Assembly (NCBI RefSeq): GCF_004352835.1
Contig: NZ_SJSB01000004.1
Coordinates: 124,001-188,000 of the forward strand
Source of the DNA: Marinomonas flavescens
GTDB taxonomy: Bacteria > Pseudomonadota > Gammaproteobacteria > Pseudomonadales > Marinomonadaceae
Length of the DNA: 64,000 bases
Direction: 5' to 3'
Below are positions 27,045 through 36,082 of the stretch, piece by piece; the stretch's first letter is position 1; every line of letters begins with the position of its first letter. The translations under genes were made by a program, and so were the position numbers. The notes below the pieces were generated by a model. The model ran no database searches and was not told the origin of the DNA. It saw nothing but the letters and a program-made list of their open reading frames with translations.

Positions 27045-28058
27045 TTAGGCGAAAAGTGTGTCTAATGTCGCGATATGCTGTTCTTTCTGACTAGTGTTCA
27101 TCCAGCTCCCTGTGATGCCATTGAGCGCTAATTGGTATAAAGCCGTTTTGTCGATGCCGGCGTGTTTGATTAATGCGTGATAATTATCATTCATATAACC
27201 ACCAAAATAGGCCGGATCGTCTGAATTAACCGTGGCGTTTAAACCAAGGCGTAGCATGTGTTTAATTGGATGATCCGATAGGTCATCCACGACGCAGAGT
27301 TTAAGGTTAGACAACGGGCATACAGTTAGTGTCAGCTGTTTTTCTTTAACACTTGCCACAAGGTTCATATCTTCTAGAGCGCGATTACCATGGTCGATAC
27401 GGTCAACCTGAATAAGGTCAATGGCTTGCCAAACGTATTCTGGAGGCCCTTCTTCGCCAGCATGGGCGGTGACTTTAAGCCCTAGTTCCTGACACGCTTT
27501 GAAGACGTTTTTAAATTTCTCTGGTGGATGACCCAGTTCAGAGCTGTCTAAGCCGACAGCGTGAATCCAACCTAAGAAGGGTTTGGCCGCTTCTAATGTT
27601 TCAAAGGCGCTTTCTTCGCTTAGATGGCGTAGAAAAGACATAATAAGTTTAGAGGTTATCCCCCACTTTTTCTCCGCGTCTTGTAGGGCGTTATAGATGC
27701 CGTTGATTTGTGTTTCAAAGGCAACCCCACGAGATAAATGGCCTTGTGGATCAAAGAAAATCTCCACGTGAACCACATTTTCGCTGTGTACTTTAGTCAG
27801 ATAAGCCATGGTCAAATCGTAAAAATCGACTTCTTTCAATAAAACTGACATGCCTTGGTAATAAAGGTCTAAAAAATCTTGCAGGTTAGTAAACTGATAG
27901 GCTTCCTTAAGTGCCTCAACCGATGCGTATTTTAAGGTAACGTTATTACGCCTCGCCAGCTCGAACATTTGTTCTGGTTCGAAGGTGCCTTCGATGTGTA
28001 AGTGTAGTTCTGTTTTTGGCATTGTCTCAGCCAGTGTCATCAGTGTATTTACACTCAT
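27045..28058 (-). CDS. Adenine deaminase of the adenosine-deaminase family
   Basis: 337-residue zinc hydrolase. Metal ligands are visible in ELHLHIEGT (HxH), in HAGEE (His, catalytic Glu) and in NSDDPAYFGGY (catalytic Asp). Motifs FFDPQGHLSRGV and CPLSNLKLCVV are typical of the fungal-type adenine deaminase branch, which acts on free adenine to give hypoxanthine, rather than of true adenosine deaminase. Last gene of a minus-strand purine set, 13 bases after xdhC. It would feed hypoxanthine to xanthine dehydrogenase. The adenine/adenosine choice is my judgement from motifs. Confidence 0.85.
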   Translation of the reverse strand: MSVNTLMTLAETMPKTELHLHIEGTFEPEQMFELARRNNVTLKYASVEALKEAYQFTNLQDFLDLYYQGMSVLLKEVDFYDLTMAYLTKVHSENVVHVEIFFDPQGHLSRGVAFETQINGIYNALQDAEKKWGITSKLIMSFLRHLSEESAFETLEAAKPFLGWIHAVGLDSSELGHPPEKFKNVFKACQELGLKVTAHAGEEGPPEYVWQAIDLIQVDRIDHGNRALEDMNLVASVKEKQLTLTVCPLSNLKLCVVDDLSDHPIKHMLRLGLNATVNSDDPAYFGGYMNDNYHALIKHAGIDKTALYQLALNGITGSWMNTSQKEQHIATLDTLFA

Positions 28059-28071
28059 GGCGTACCTCTTT

Positions 28072-28875
28072 CTATTTGATTGGCATTGCTTGCGATACAG
28101 GAGCAGCGGCAGTTGCGCGTATTTTTAGAAGTTGCGCTAAAACGGAAATAGCGATTTCTCCAGGTTGTTTTGAGTGTATTTCTGTATCGCCCATTGGGCA
28201 GTGCATAGTGGCAATTTGCGCGTCACTAAAGCCTTTGTTTTGTAATCTATGTCGGAAGCGGGCGCTTTTTGTTTTAGAACCAATGACGCCAATAAAAGTC
28301 GCGTCGTTTCGTTTAATGGCCGCTTCGGTTAGCTCTAAATCCAGCTGGTGGTTATGCGTTAATATTAAATAATAGCTTTGTGCTGGCATGTCTATCACGT
28401 CGTCTACAGGAAATTCACTGAGTTGTATTGTGACGTTGTCTGGAATAAAACGTGGAAATTCTTGCTCTCGACTGTCAATCCAAGTGACTTGGCAAGGAAT
28501 GTTTTCAAGGCAATGCACAATGGCTCGACCAACATGTCCCGCACCGAAAATGGCAATATGCAGGGGAGATTGCAGAACACTTTCAAATAACAAGGTAACA
28601 AAACCTCCGCAGCATTGGCCAAGTGTTGCACCTAATGGATAGTCGTGGGTGTGTGTTTCAGTGCTTCGCTCAGTGAGTGATTCTCTTGCTTTGGCAATCG
28701 CTTGCCATTCTAAATTGCCTCCGCCCACTGTGCCGTATATGGCGTGTTGGCTCACTAGCATGCGAGCGCCAATTTCTCTGGGTGTAGAGCCTTTTATCGA
28801 TATCACGGACACCATGATGAAATCGATGCCAGATTTTTCAAGACGAGCGGCTTCTTGTACCCATTTTGTGTTCAT
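28072..28875 (-). CDS. xdhC: Xanthine dehydrogenase accessory protein XdhC
   Basis: 267 residues. The N-terminal XdhC/CoxI domain has GSTPREIGARMLV and GTVGGGNLEW, and the C-terminal Rossmann-like domain has IFGAGHVGRAI and GVIGSKTKSARFR. XdhC binds and sulfurates the molybdenum cofactor and loads it into xanthine dehydrogenase. The structural genes xdhA and xdhB are not in this window, although they usually precede xdhC. It sits between hydroxyisourate hydrolase and adenine deaminase on the same strand with short gaps, consistent with one purine-degradation transcript. Confidence 0.9.
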   Translation of the reverse strand: MNTKWVQEAARLEKSGIDFIMVSVISIKGSTPREIGARMLVSQHAIYGTVGGGNLEWQAIAKARESLTERSTETHTHDYPLGATLGQCCGGFVTLLFESVLQSPLHIAIFGAGHVGRAIVHCLENIPCQVTWIDSREQEFPRFIPDNVTIQLSEFPVDDVIDMPAQSYYLILTHNHQLDLELTEAAIKRNDATFIGVIGSKTKSARFRHRLQNKGFSDAQIATMHCPMGDTEIHSKQPGEIAISVLAQLLKIRATAAAPVSQAMPIK

Positions 28876-28896
28876 AAAGCACCTGCACTGTTTTTT

Positions 28897-29250
28897 CTAG
28901 CTACCACGGTAAGTACTGTATCCGTATGGAGAAACAAGTAATGGCACGTGATAGTGACTGGATTCGTCACTGATGCCGAAGCGGATAACAATATCGTCTA
29001 AAAATAACGGTTCTTGTAATTCACTGTTTTTAACTCGGTAATAATTGCCAATGGCGAACTCAAGCTCATAGACGCCTTTTTTAAAATTGGCTTCGGTTAA
29101 TATGGGCTGGTCACAACGGCCATCGTCGTTAGTAATCGTTTTAAAAAGTTCTTTTTTTTGTCCATCAACAAGCTCATAAAGCGTCACGGATACGTTGGAA
29201 GCGGGTATGCCGTTCGCGGTGTCTAGGACATGAGTAGTCAGGTATCCCAT
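28897..29250 (-). CDS. hiuH: 5-hydroxyisourate hydrolase
   Basis: 117 residues of the transthyretin-like family. It begins with the conserved THVLDTANG segment and ends in the diagnostic YRGS tetrapeptide; the active-site His, Arg and His residues fit. It hydrolyses 5-hydroxyisourate, the product of urate oxidation, to OHCU, the substrate of UraD encoded at 35395. No signal peptide, so cytosolic. It lies on the minus strand between the nucleoside transporter and xdhC. The urate-oxidising enzyme itself is absent from the window. Confidence 0.92.
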   Translation of the reverse strand: MGYLTTHVLDTANGIPASNVSVTLYELVDGQKKELFKTITNDDGRCDQPILTEANFKKGVYELEFAIGNYYRVKNSELQEPLFLDDIVIRFGISDESSHYHVPLLVSPYGYSTYRGS

Positions 29251-29331
29251 TGTTTTTCCTTAATATTAAACGGCGATCGGAACGAAAAACGCGAAGGGAG
29301 TCAAACCGTCTGATTGAGATTGGTGGTAAAA

Positions 29332-29358
29332 AAGGCAATCAGGAAGCCTGACTGCCTT
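29332..29358 (-). terminator. Terminator after the nucleoside-binding lipoprotein-type gene
   Basis: On the minus strand AAGGCAGTCAGG and CCTGATTGCCTT form a 12-bp stem with a 3-base loop, followed by TTTTTT. It separates the transporter genes from hiuH. Confidence 0.7.
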
Positions 29359-29365
29359 AGTGGTA

Positions 29366-30448
29366 TTAATTAGGAACTTTATCCGTAATGCCGTCAACAT
29401 ACCAGTGGACTTTTGCTAACTCTTTGTCGGTTAGTGTGTGTCCTGCTGGAACGACGATTTTACCTGTGTTGTCTTTGATTGGGCCTTCGAATGGTTTTAG
29501 CTTACCTGTTTTTATCGCTAGGTAAGTTTCATCAATCTTAGCGCGTACGCTTTTTGGTAGGTTTGGATTGATAGAGGCCAGTTGCAGCATATCTTCGTGG
29601 AAACCACCCCAGAAATCTTGAGATTTCCATGTGCCATCCATAACCTGTTGTACTGTTTTAATGTAGTAAGGTGCCCAATGGTCGCGTACTGAGAATATTT
29701 GAGCTTTTGGCGCAAATTTGCTCATGTCAGATGCTTGGCCAATGGCGCGAACGCCACGTTTTTGTGCCGCAATAAGAGGCGCAGGGCTGTCAGTATGTTG
29801 AATCAATACATCGGCGCCTTGGTCCATTAGAGCGTTGGCAGCATCGGTTTCTTTACCTGGATCATACCAAGTGTTCGCCCACACAATTTTAAGCTTGATG
29901 TTAGGGTTAACACTTTTTGCACCCATGTAGGTCGCATCAATATCACGAATGACTTCAGGGATTGGGAAAGCGCCAATATAGCCAATGGTATTTGTTTTCG
30001 TCATTAGGCCAGCGGCAACACCAGAAACATAACGACCCTCATAGGTACGAAGCGCATAAGTACCTATGTTTTTTGAGCGTTTGTAGCCAGTTGCGTGTTC
30101 AAAAATGACGTTAGGGAAGCGTTTCGCAACCTTGACTGTTGGGTTCATGAACCCAAAAGACGTTGTGAAAATAACTTTGTTACCCGCTTTTGCAAGTTGA
30201 GTAATGACGCGCTCAGCATCGGCACCTTCTGATACATTTTGTACGAAGGTGGTTTTTACTTTGTCGCCAAAGTATTTTTGCATCGCTAAACGACCGCGAT
30301 CGTGTTCATAGCTCCAACCTAAATCGCCAATTGGGCCAACGTAGACAAATCCAACCTTGAAGGGTTCTTCTGCTTGGGCAGTGCTGACACCAGCCATGCC
30401 GAAACCGACTAATAGGCCAAGCCCGACTAATAAACTCTTTATTCTCAT
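29366..30448 (-). CDS. BMP-family substrate-binding protein of a purine/nucleoside ABC transporter
   Basis: About 360 residues from the ATG at 30448, which has a good GGAGC ribosome site; a frame start at 30490 lacks one. Signal peptide ends near STAQA. The mature protein is of the Bmp/PnrA type (KVGFVYVGPIGDLGWSYEHDRG; TSFGFMNP; YIGAFPIPEVIRDIDA), which binds purine nucleosides or related compounds in the periplasm. It is followed upstream in transcription by two permeases and a double ATPase gene. Together with the neighbouring deaminase, hiuH, puuE and uraD, a purine ligand is well supported. Confidence 0.88.
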   Translation of the reverse strand: MRIKSLLVGLGLLVGFGMAGVSTAQAEEPFKVGFVYVGPIGDLGWSYEHDRGRLAMQKYFGDKVKTTFVQNVSEGADAERVITQLAKAGNKVIFTTSFGFMNPTVKVAKRFPNVIFEHATGYKRSKNIGTYALRTYEGRYVSGVAAGLMTKTNTIGYIGAFPIPEVIRDIDATYMGAKSVNPNIKLKIVWANTWYDPGKETDAANALMDQGADVLIQHTDSPAPLIAAQKRGVRAIGQASDMSKFAPKAQIFSVRDHWAPYYIKTVQQVMDGTWKSQDFWGGFHEDMLQLASINPNLPKSVRAKIDETYLAIKTGKLKPFEGPIKDNTGKIVVPAGHTLTDKELAKVHWYVDGITDKVPN

Positions 30449-30519
30449 TTTTAGCTCCTTTTGCCCTAAGGCGTTTTTTCTATTTATCATGTTGAGTGAT
30501 TCTTTTTGCTAAGCAAACG

Positions 30520-31452
30520 TTACGCCATGTGTCTAGGATCGAACGGTTTCCCTAATGAACGTGGTGCTAATAGTTTCTCTTTAAATTGATCCGCGCTGAT
30601 GATCACCATCACAATAACGGTGGCCACATAAGGCATCATGGCTAAAAGGTTAGAAGATATATCGACACCTAATCCTTGTAAGACCAGATGCATAATGCTG
30701 GCAAAGCCGAATAGGTAGGCGCCAAGCATAATGCGACCAACACGCCATGAGGCGAAAACAACCAATGCTAGCGCAATCCAACCGCGACCAGCGGTCATGT
30801 TTTCAGCCCACATTGGGGTGTATACCAATGACATATAAGACCCAGCTAGTCCGGTCATTGCGCCACCAAACATAATAGCCAAGTAGCGCACACGAAGTAC
30901 TTTTATACCAATAGCATTGGCGGCATGAGGGTTTTCACCAACGGCCTTTAGTACCAGGCCGATGCGTGTTTTATTGGCCACATAAGCAATGATCACGGCT
31001 AGCACGAAAGACAGATAAACTAGAATATCGTGGTTGAAAAGAATCTCACCAAGATAAGGAATTTTAGAAAGTAGGGGAATAGCAATTGGCTGGAAACCTT
31101 GCACGGTATGGCCGACGAAATCAGAACCAATAAACGCACTAAGGCCAGTGCCAAAAATGGTCAGCGCCAAGCCAGTAGCGACTTGATTTGCGCCAAGGTG
31201 GAGTACTAGCACGCCGAAAATCAGGCTCATAAAGCTGCCCATTAACATGGCAGCAAGTACGCCGAATCCTGCGTTTCCAGTTGAATAGGCTGCAATGAAG
31301 CCCACGACGGCGCCCATGAGCATCATGCCTTCTTGACCTAGGTTCAAGATGCCTGATTTTTCACAAATGACTTCTCCTAGCGCAATAAGCAATAAAGGGG
31401 TGCCGGTTTTAATGGCGGCAAATAATACGAGTACAATTAAATCTGCGTCCAA
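30520..31452 (-). CDS. Nucleoside ABC transporter permease 2
   Basis: 310 residues, BPD_transp_2 family, eight or more membrane helices. It carries LALGEVICEKSGILNLGQEGMM-type N-terminal segment and the coupling loop VGENPHAANAIGI. It matches the second, shorter permease of BMP-type nucleoside transporters. It lies 10 bases after the first permease gene and 72 bases before the binding-protein gene, all in one operon. Inner-membrane channel half; pairs with the product of 31462. Confidence 0.87.
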   Translation of the reverse strand: MDADLIVLVLFAAIKTGTPLLLIALGEVICEKSGILNLGQEGMMLMGAVVGFIAAYSTGNAGFGVLAAMLMGSFMSLIFGVLVLHLGANQVATGLALTIFGTGLSAFIGSDFVGHTVQGFQPIAIPLLSKIPYLGEILFNHDILVYLSFVLAVIIAYVANKTRIGLVLKAVGENPHAANAIGIKVLRVRYLAIMFGGAMTGLAGSYMSLVYTPMWAENMTAGRGWIALALVVFASWRVGRIMLGAYLFGFASIMHLVLQGLGVDISSNLLAMMPYVATVIVMVIISADQFKEKLLAPRSLGKPFDPRHMA

Positions 31453-31461
31453 AACTGACTC

Positions 31462-32529
31462 CTAGTTCGTCACTTGGTTGTTAAATGTAAGGCGGTTACG
31501 AATGAAAAAGTCACACGCCAATAAGAAGAAGAGCAAAACACCTTGAAACATACCCACGACAGCAACCGGAATGCCCATTTGTATTTGGGCTAGATCGCCA
31601 CCCATATACAACACAGCCAGAAATATCGCTGCAACAATGGCACCAAGAGGATGTAAACGTCCTAAATAAGCAACGATAATGGCGGAATAGCCATACCCAG
31701 GAGACACATTCGGTACTAACTGACCAATGGGACCTGTTACTTCACAAACACCAGCAAATCCCGCGAGGGCGCCAGAAAATAGCATGACGAACCAGCTGAG
31801 TTTTTTACCGCTAAACCCTGCGTATTTTGCCGCAGGTTCATCGGCGCCAAAGACACGAATCTGAAAACCTAAATGTGTTTTAGATAATATAAACCAACCG
31901 ACAAAGGCGGATATAACCGCGAACAGAATGCCTAAATGAATGCGGCTGCCTTCGAGCAAGATAGGCAAGGTGGTTGAATCTGAAAACATTGCTGATTCAG
32001 GAAAACCATAGCCGTCTGGATCTCTTAAAGGACCATTTACGGCCCAAATTAACAGATACAGGGCAATATAATTGAACATGATGGTGGTCAGGATGAGATT
32101 CGAATTGAAGCGTAACTTCAAATACGTAGGCACAGCCGACCATAGCATGCCAGAAATAATGCCAGCAATTAACGTAAGTGGTAGAGCGAAAACAGACGTA
32201 GAGTCGATGAACAACAGCGCAACGGCGGACCCGCCAAGCGCGCCTGCAAGGAGTTGGCCTTCGGCGCCAATGTTCCACATATTGGCTCGGTAACAAAGTG
32301 ATAAGCCGACAGCACAAAATAGGAGTGGGCTCATTTTAACGAGCATTTCTCCAATGTTGTACATATCTGACAATGGGGCAATCAGTAGAACATGCAGAGC
32401 TTCAAATGGGTTTTTATTCAGTGCAGAAAAAAGAATGCAGCCGAATATCAAGGTTAAAACAATGGCAATCAGTGGGGAAGCCACCTTCATGATGGAGCTA
32501 GGCTCAGTTCGAGCTTGTATGCGGATCAT
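31462..32529 (-). CDS. Nucleoside ABC transporter permease 1
   Basis: 355 residues, BPD_transp_2 family, about ten helices. Conserved segments NIGAEGQLLAGALGGSAVAL and FGADEPAAKYAGF match the longer permease of BMP-type systems. The start ATG overlaps the stop of the ATPase gene by 4 bases, so translation is probably coupled. Forms the heteromeric membrane pore with the downstream permease. Confidence 0.87.
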   Translation of the reverse strand: MIRIQARTEPSSIMKVASPLIAIVLTLIFGCILFSALNKNPFEALHVLLIAPLSDMYNIGEMLVKMSPLLFCAVGLSLCYRANMWNIGAEGQLLAGALGGSAVALLFIDSTSVFALPLTLIAGIISGMLWSAVPTYLKLRFNSNLILTTIMFNYIALYLLIWAVNGPLRDPDGYGFPESAMFSDSTTLPILLEGSRIHLGILFAVISAFVGWFILSKTHLGFQIRVFGADEPAAKYAGFSGKKLSWFVMLFSGALAGFAGVCEVTGPIGQLVPNVSPGYGYSAIIVAYLGRLHPLGAIVAAIFLAVLYMGGDLAQIQMGIPVAVVGMFQGVLLFFLLACDFFIRNRLTFNNQVTN

Positions 32530-34091
32530 GCTATTGCCTCTTCAGGATGTTGTGATGATGTATCAATAAAAGTCCCAGCCATCCATTGGCCAATTTGATC
32601 GATGGTCGCATCTTCGGTTTTGATAACAGGGGATAAATATCCATCACAGACAGCGCCCATACGGTCTGCTAGTAAGAACAATTCGTCTATGTCTTCTGAG
32701 ACCAATAAAATAGCCGCCCCTTGATCGCGCAGCTCCAAAAGTGCTTGGTGAATGGCTAAGGCTGCCCCTACGTCTACGCCCCATGTCGGGTGCGCACAAA
32801 TTAAGACTTTGGGATTCTGGCCAATTTCACGACCCATAATGAATTTTTGTAAGTTGCCACCGCTGAGGCTTTTTGCTTCAGAAAATTCACCATGACACTT
32901 TATTTTATAGTGAGAAATTAACGTATTGGCATAGTTCTTTAGTGATTGCCATTGAACAAGACCGTTTTTAACAAATCCTTCGCTATGGGTTAACAGGGTG
33001 TTTTCCGTTAAGCTCATATCAGGAACGGCACCACGTCCTAAGCGTTCTTCAGGAACATAAGCCATGCCTAGTTTGCGACGGCCTCCAGCGCTTAAATTAC
33101 CAATGCTTTGGCTAAGGAAGGTGAGGGTATTGTTAACATTGCGATCATCTTCGCCGCTAATAATCGCCATTAGCTCATCTTGACCATTACCAGCAACGCC
33201 AGCAATACCAAGTATTTCCCCGGCTTTAAGATCAAAGTTTATGTTTTTTAAGGATGTGCCAAAAGGATGTTTGGCAGGTAACGTCAGTGATTTTGCTTCA
33301 AAAACAGTGTGTGTTCCCACTTTTTTGGAATACCCAGCGTCTTGCTCGGCAAGATCTCCTACCATCATTTTGGCAATGGAAGCCGGGGTTTCTTTAGAAG
33401 GTTCGCAAGTGTCGACGACTTTACCGCCACGAAGAATGGTCGCTTGTTGGCAAATTTCAGTTACTTCATGAAGTTTGTGGCTAATAAAAAGAATACTGCA
33501 GCCTTCTTTTGCTAGAGTGCGTAATACCTCAAACAAACCAGAAACTTCTTGCGGGGTTAAAACAGAAGTCGGCTCATCAAGTATTAACAGTTTTACAGAT
33601 TGCACTAAGCAACGCATTATCTCTACACGCTGTCTTTCACCAATAGATAATGAGTGCACATACCGATTAGGATTGACATCCAGTCCGTATTCTTTAGAAA
33701 GCTCAGTAATTTTTTTAGCAAGATCACCAATGGCGATTAATTGCTTTTTACTCAGGCACAATTCAATATTCTGGCTAACCGTTAATGTTTCAAATAACGA
33801 AAAGTGTTGAAAAACCATGCCAATACCAAGATCTCTGGCGATGGATGGGGATTTTATTTCAACCGCTTTTCCGTCCCAGATAATGTCACCGCTATCGGGT
33901 GCCACAACACCGTATATCGTTTTAACTAAAGTGCTTTTTCCTGCGCCATTTTCACCTAAAAGAGCATGTATTTCACCAGGCATGAGTGTCAAGCTGACAT
34001 TATCATTCGCGAGGCAGCCGGGGTATTGTTTAGTGATATTTGCGAGTTCGATACGAGGTATCAAATGTCGCTTTTTCAATGTTTCCGCCAC
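32526..34091 (-). CDS. Nucleoside ABC transporter ATP-binding protein, double domain
   Basis: 521 residues with two ABC domains. First domain: Walker A GENGAGKST, signature LSIGERQRVEI, Walker B LLILDEPT, H-loop ISHKL. Second domain: degenerate Walker A GVAGNGQDEL, signature LSGGNLQKFIMGREI. This asymmetric pair is typical of YufO/RbsA-like subunits of nucleoside and sugar importers. First gene of the minus-strand operon ATPase-permease-permease-binding protein. The promoter lies in the 389-base divergent gap shared with puuE, where a RutR-like palindrome is found. Confidence 0.88.
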   Translation of the reverse strand: MAETLKKRHLIPRIELANITKQYPGCLANDNVSLTLMPGEIHALLGENGAGKSTLVKTIYGVVAPDSGDIIWDGKAVEIKSPSIARDLGIGMVFQHFSLFETLTVSQNIELCLSKKQLIAIGDLAKKITELSKEYGLDVNPNRYVHSLSIGERQRVEIMRCLVQSVKLLILDEPTSVLTPQEVSGLFEVLRTLAKEGCSILFISHKLHEVTEICQQATILRGGKVVDTCEPSKETPASIAKMMVGDLAEQDAGYSKKVGTHTVFEAKSLTLPAKHPFGTSLKNINFDLKAGEILGIAGVAGNGQDELMAIISGEDDRNVNNTLTFLSQSIGNLSAGGRRKLGMAYVPEERLGRGAVPDMSLTENTLLTHSEGFVKNGLVQWQSLKNYANTLISHYKIKCHGEFSEAKSLSGGNLQKFIMGREIGQNPKVLICAHPTWGVDVGAALAIHQALLELRDQGAAILLVSEDIDELFLLADRMGAVCDGYLSPVIKTEDATIDQIGQWMAGTFIDTSSQHPEEAIA

Positions 34092-34480
34092 CGTAATTTC
34101 TCTGCAGTTGTGCTCAAAAAGAGCAGGTTTTAGTTAATGAGTCTTAGATATGCTTACTGCATAGTACTCAAATCGGGCTAATACTCTCATGTAAAAAATT
34201 AAATGTTTGCATCAATATAGTGCATTTATCGAATAGCTCGCTCTATTTTGTCGCTTAAAGTTATTTTTAAAACTTTGACCGATCGGTTAATATGTATTTT
34301 TGCTCTCTTTCTTTGAAACTTATGTTTCATACAAACAACTTTCGTGCCAAAGTTTTTAAATTGGTGTATGTTTTTTATGAAAGTGGCGAAGGATACGAGA
34401 TTTTTTGTGAATTGTCTTTATGGTCAAGTTTCTTTTAAGTAAATAATATGCAGTTGTTACTTTAAATATAGGAGAAAGGT
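34092..34480. promoter_or_regulatory. Divergent promoter region between nucleoside transporter and puuE
   Basis: 389 bases without a gene. It must hold the promoters for both purine transcripts. The main feature is the palindrome at 34275-34290; the rest is AT-rich. Confidence 0.6.
34275..34290. promoter_or_regulatory. RutR-like TetR-family operator
   Basis: TTGACCGATCGGTTAA contains the perfect 10-bp palindrome ACCGATCGGT. The RutR consensus in enterobacteria is TTGACCAnnTGGTCAA; this site differs by A-to-G and T-to-C changes in the centre and one outer base. Location in the divergent purine promoter supports a regulatory role, but the binding protein is not encoded in the window. Confidence 0.5.
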
Positions 34481-35389
34481 ATGTCTTACGATCGTGATTT
34501 ATTAGGTTATGGCGGAAATCCAGTGAATCCTCAATGGCCTAATAATGCCCGTGTTGCTTTGCAGTTTGTTCTTAACTATGAAGAAGGCGGCGAGAATTGC
34601 ATCTTGCATGGGGATAAGGCATCAGAGGCTTTTCTTTCTGAGATGGTTGGTGCCGATGCCCGAGAAGGCGTAAGGCATATGAGCATGGAGTCTATTTATG
34701 AGTATGGCAGCCGGTCTGGTGTTTGGCGTGTGCTCTCTCTATTCAAGGAAATGAACATCCCTTTGACCATTTTTGCAATTGGCATGGCACTTGAGCGTAA
34801 CCCTAAAGTCGCCAGTGCGTTTGTTGATGCTGGGCATGAAATTTGTAGTCACGGTTATCGTTGGATCGATTACCAGTATGTAGACGAAGAAACGGAACGT
34901 TCGGATATGCATAAAGCCATTGAGGTTATTACTAAGCTAACCGGCCAGCGGCCATTAGGTTGGTACACTGGCAGAACGGGCCCGAATACACGTCGTTTGG
35001 TCGCTGAAGAAGGGGGCTTTTTATATAATGCCGATGATTATAGTGACGATCTTCCTTTCTGGCGGCTTGAGAATGATAAACCTCAATTGATGATTCCTTA
35101 TACATTGGATACCAATGACATGCGTTTTGCTGCCATGCAGGGGTTTAATACCGGCGAGCACTTTTTTCAATATTTAAAAGACGCCTTTGATACGCTCTAC
35201 GCGGAAGGAGAAACTAGTCCTAAAATGCTGTCTATTGGTCTTCATTGTCGAATCATTGGTCGTCCAGCGCGTATTGCTGGATTGCGTCGCTTCCTAGACT
35301 ATATTCAGCAATTTGATGATGTTTGGTGTGCGCGCCGTATCGATATTGCCCACCATTGGCGTGATAAATTCCCTTATAAAGCAGAGTAG
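34481..35389 (+). CDS. puuE: Allantoinase PuuE, polysaccharide-deacetylase type
   Basis: 302 residues. The fold is a polysaccharide deacetylase-like barrel. The start MSYDRDLLGYGGNPVNPQWP and segments LNYEEGGENCILHGD, ICSHGYRWIDY and GWYTGRTGPNTRRLV are diagnostic of PuuE, a metal-independent allantoinase that opens allantoin to allantoate. ATG with AGGAGAA ahead. Followed after 5 bases by uraD, so the pair covers the OHCU to allantoate steps. Enzymes for allantoate use are not in the window. Confidence 0.93.
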   Translation: MSYDRDLLGYGGNPVNPQWPNNARVALQFVLNYEEGGENCILHGDKASEAFLSEMVGADAREGVRHMSMESIYEYGSRSGVWRVLSLFKEMNIPLTIFAIGMALERNPKVASAFVDAGHEICSHGYRWIDYQYVDEETERSDMHKAIEVITKLTGQRPLGWYTGRTGPNTRRLVAEEGGFLYNADDYSDDLPFWRLENDKPQLMIPYTLDTNDMRFAAMQGFNTGEHFFQYLKDAFDTLYAEGETSPKMLSIGLHCRIIGRPARIAGLRRFLDYIQQFDDVWCARRIDIAHHWRDKFPYKAE

Positions 35390-35394
35390 TTGGT

Positions 35395-35940
35395 ATGACA
35401 TTAATGAGTAATGATAAGCATCTTTTATTGAATAAGCCCAGCGAGCTAAGCAAAGACGAGTTTATCAAGCAATTTAAAGACATCTACGAGCACTCTATGT
35501 GGGTGGCGGAGGCGGCGTGGTCGAGAATACAAGAGAATGAGCAGGCTGCGGATTTCGACGAGAGAGAGGTGTTTACGCTTTTGTTGCATGACATTGTTGA
35601 GTATAGCAGTGCTGACGCAAAATTAGCGTTGTTGCGATTGCATCCAGACCTCGCGGGTAAGGCGGCCTTGTCTGGTGGGCTTACCATGGCATCTACGTCA
35701 GAACAAGCAGGAGCAGGGTTGGATCAGTGCACACCTGAAGAGTTAGCAAAATTTACCGCTTATAATGCGGCTTATAAGGCTAAGTTTGGCTTTCCTTTTA
35801 TTATGGCGGTAAAAGGAGCAACTAGATTTGATATATTGTCAGGTTTTGAGGCGCGTATTGATAATACGGTTGAAGAAGAATTTAAAATGGCAGTGCGTCA
35901 GGTGCACAAAATTGCATGCTTTCGTTTAGCGGATAAGTAA
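35395..35940 (+). CDS. uraD: OHCU decarboxylase
   Basis: 181 residues; the first in-frame ATGs are at 35395 and 35404. UraD makes S-allantoin from 2-oxo-4-hydroxy-4-carboxy-5-ureidoimidazoline. The family signature HPDLAGKAALSG (catalytic His) is present, as are FIMAVKGATR and FEARIDNTVEEEF. Transcribed just after puuE. The steps HiuH, UraD and PuuE are thus all encoded within 7 kb although on opposite strands. Confidence 0.93.
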   Translation: MTLMSNDKHLLLNKPSELSKDEFIKQFKDIYEHSMWVAEAAWSRIQENEQAADFDEREVFTLLLHDIVEYSSADAKLALLRLHPDLAGKAALSGGLTMASTSEQAGAGLDQCTPEELAKFTAYNAAYKAKFGFPFIMAVKGATRFDILSGFEARIDNTVEEEFKMAVRQVHKIACFRLADK

Positions 35941-36082
35941 ACTATCCGCTTTACTTTGTGGGTGGGTTCTAATTAGTAGGAAAAAAGGTGTTTTTTAGGT
36001 AGAATTTACACATCAAAAAAGTACCACATTCGTTTGTATTATATTAGTGACATTATAAAAATTGAGTTTTATTAGGGATAAA

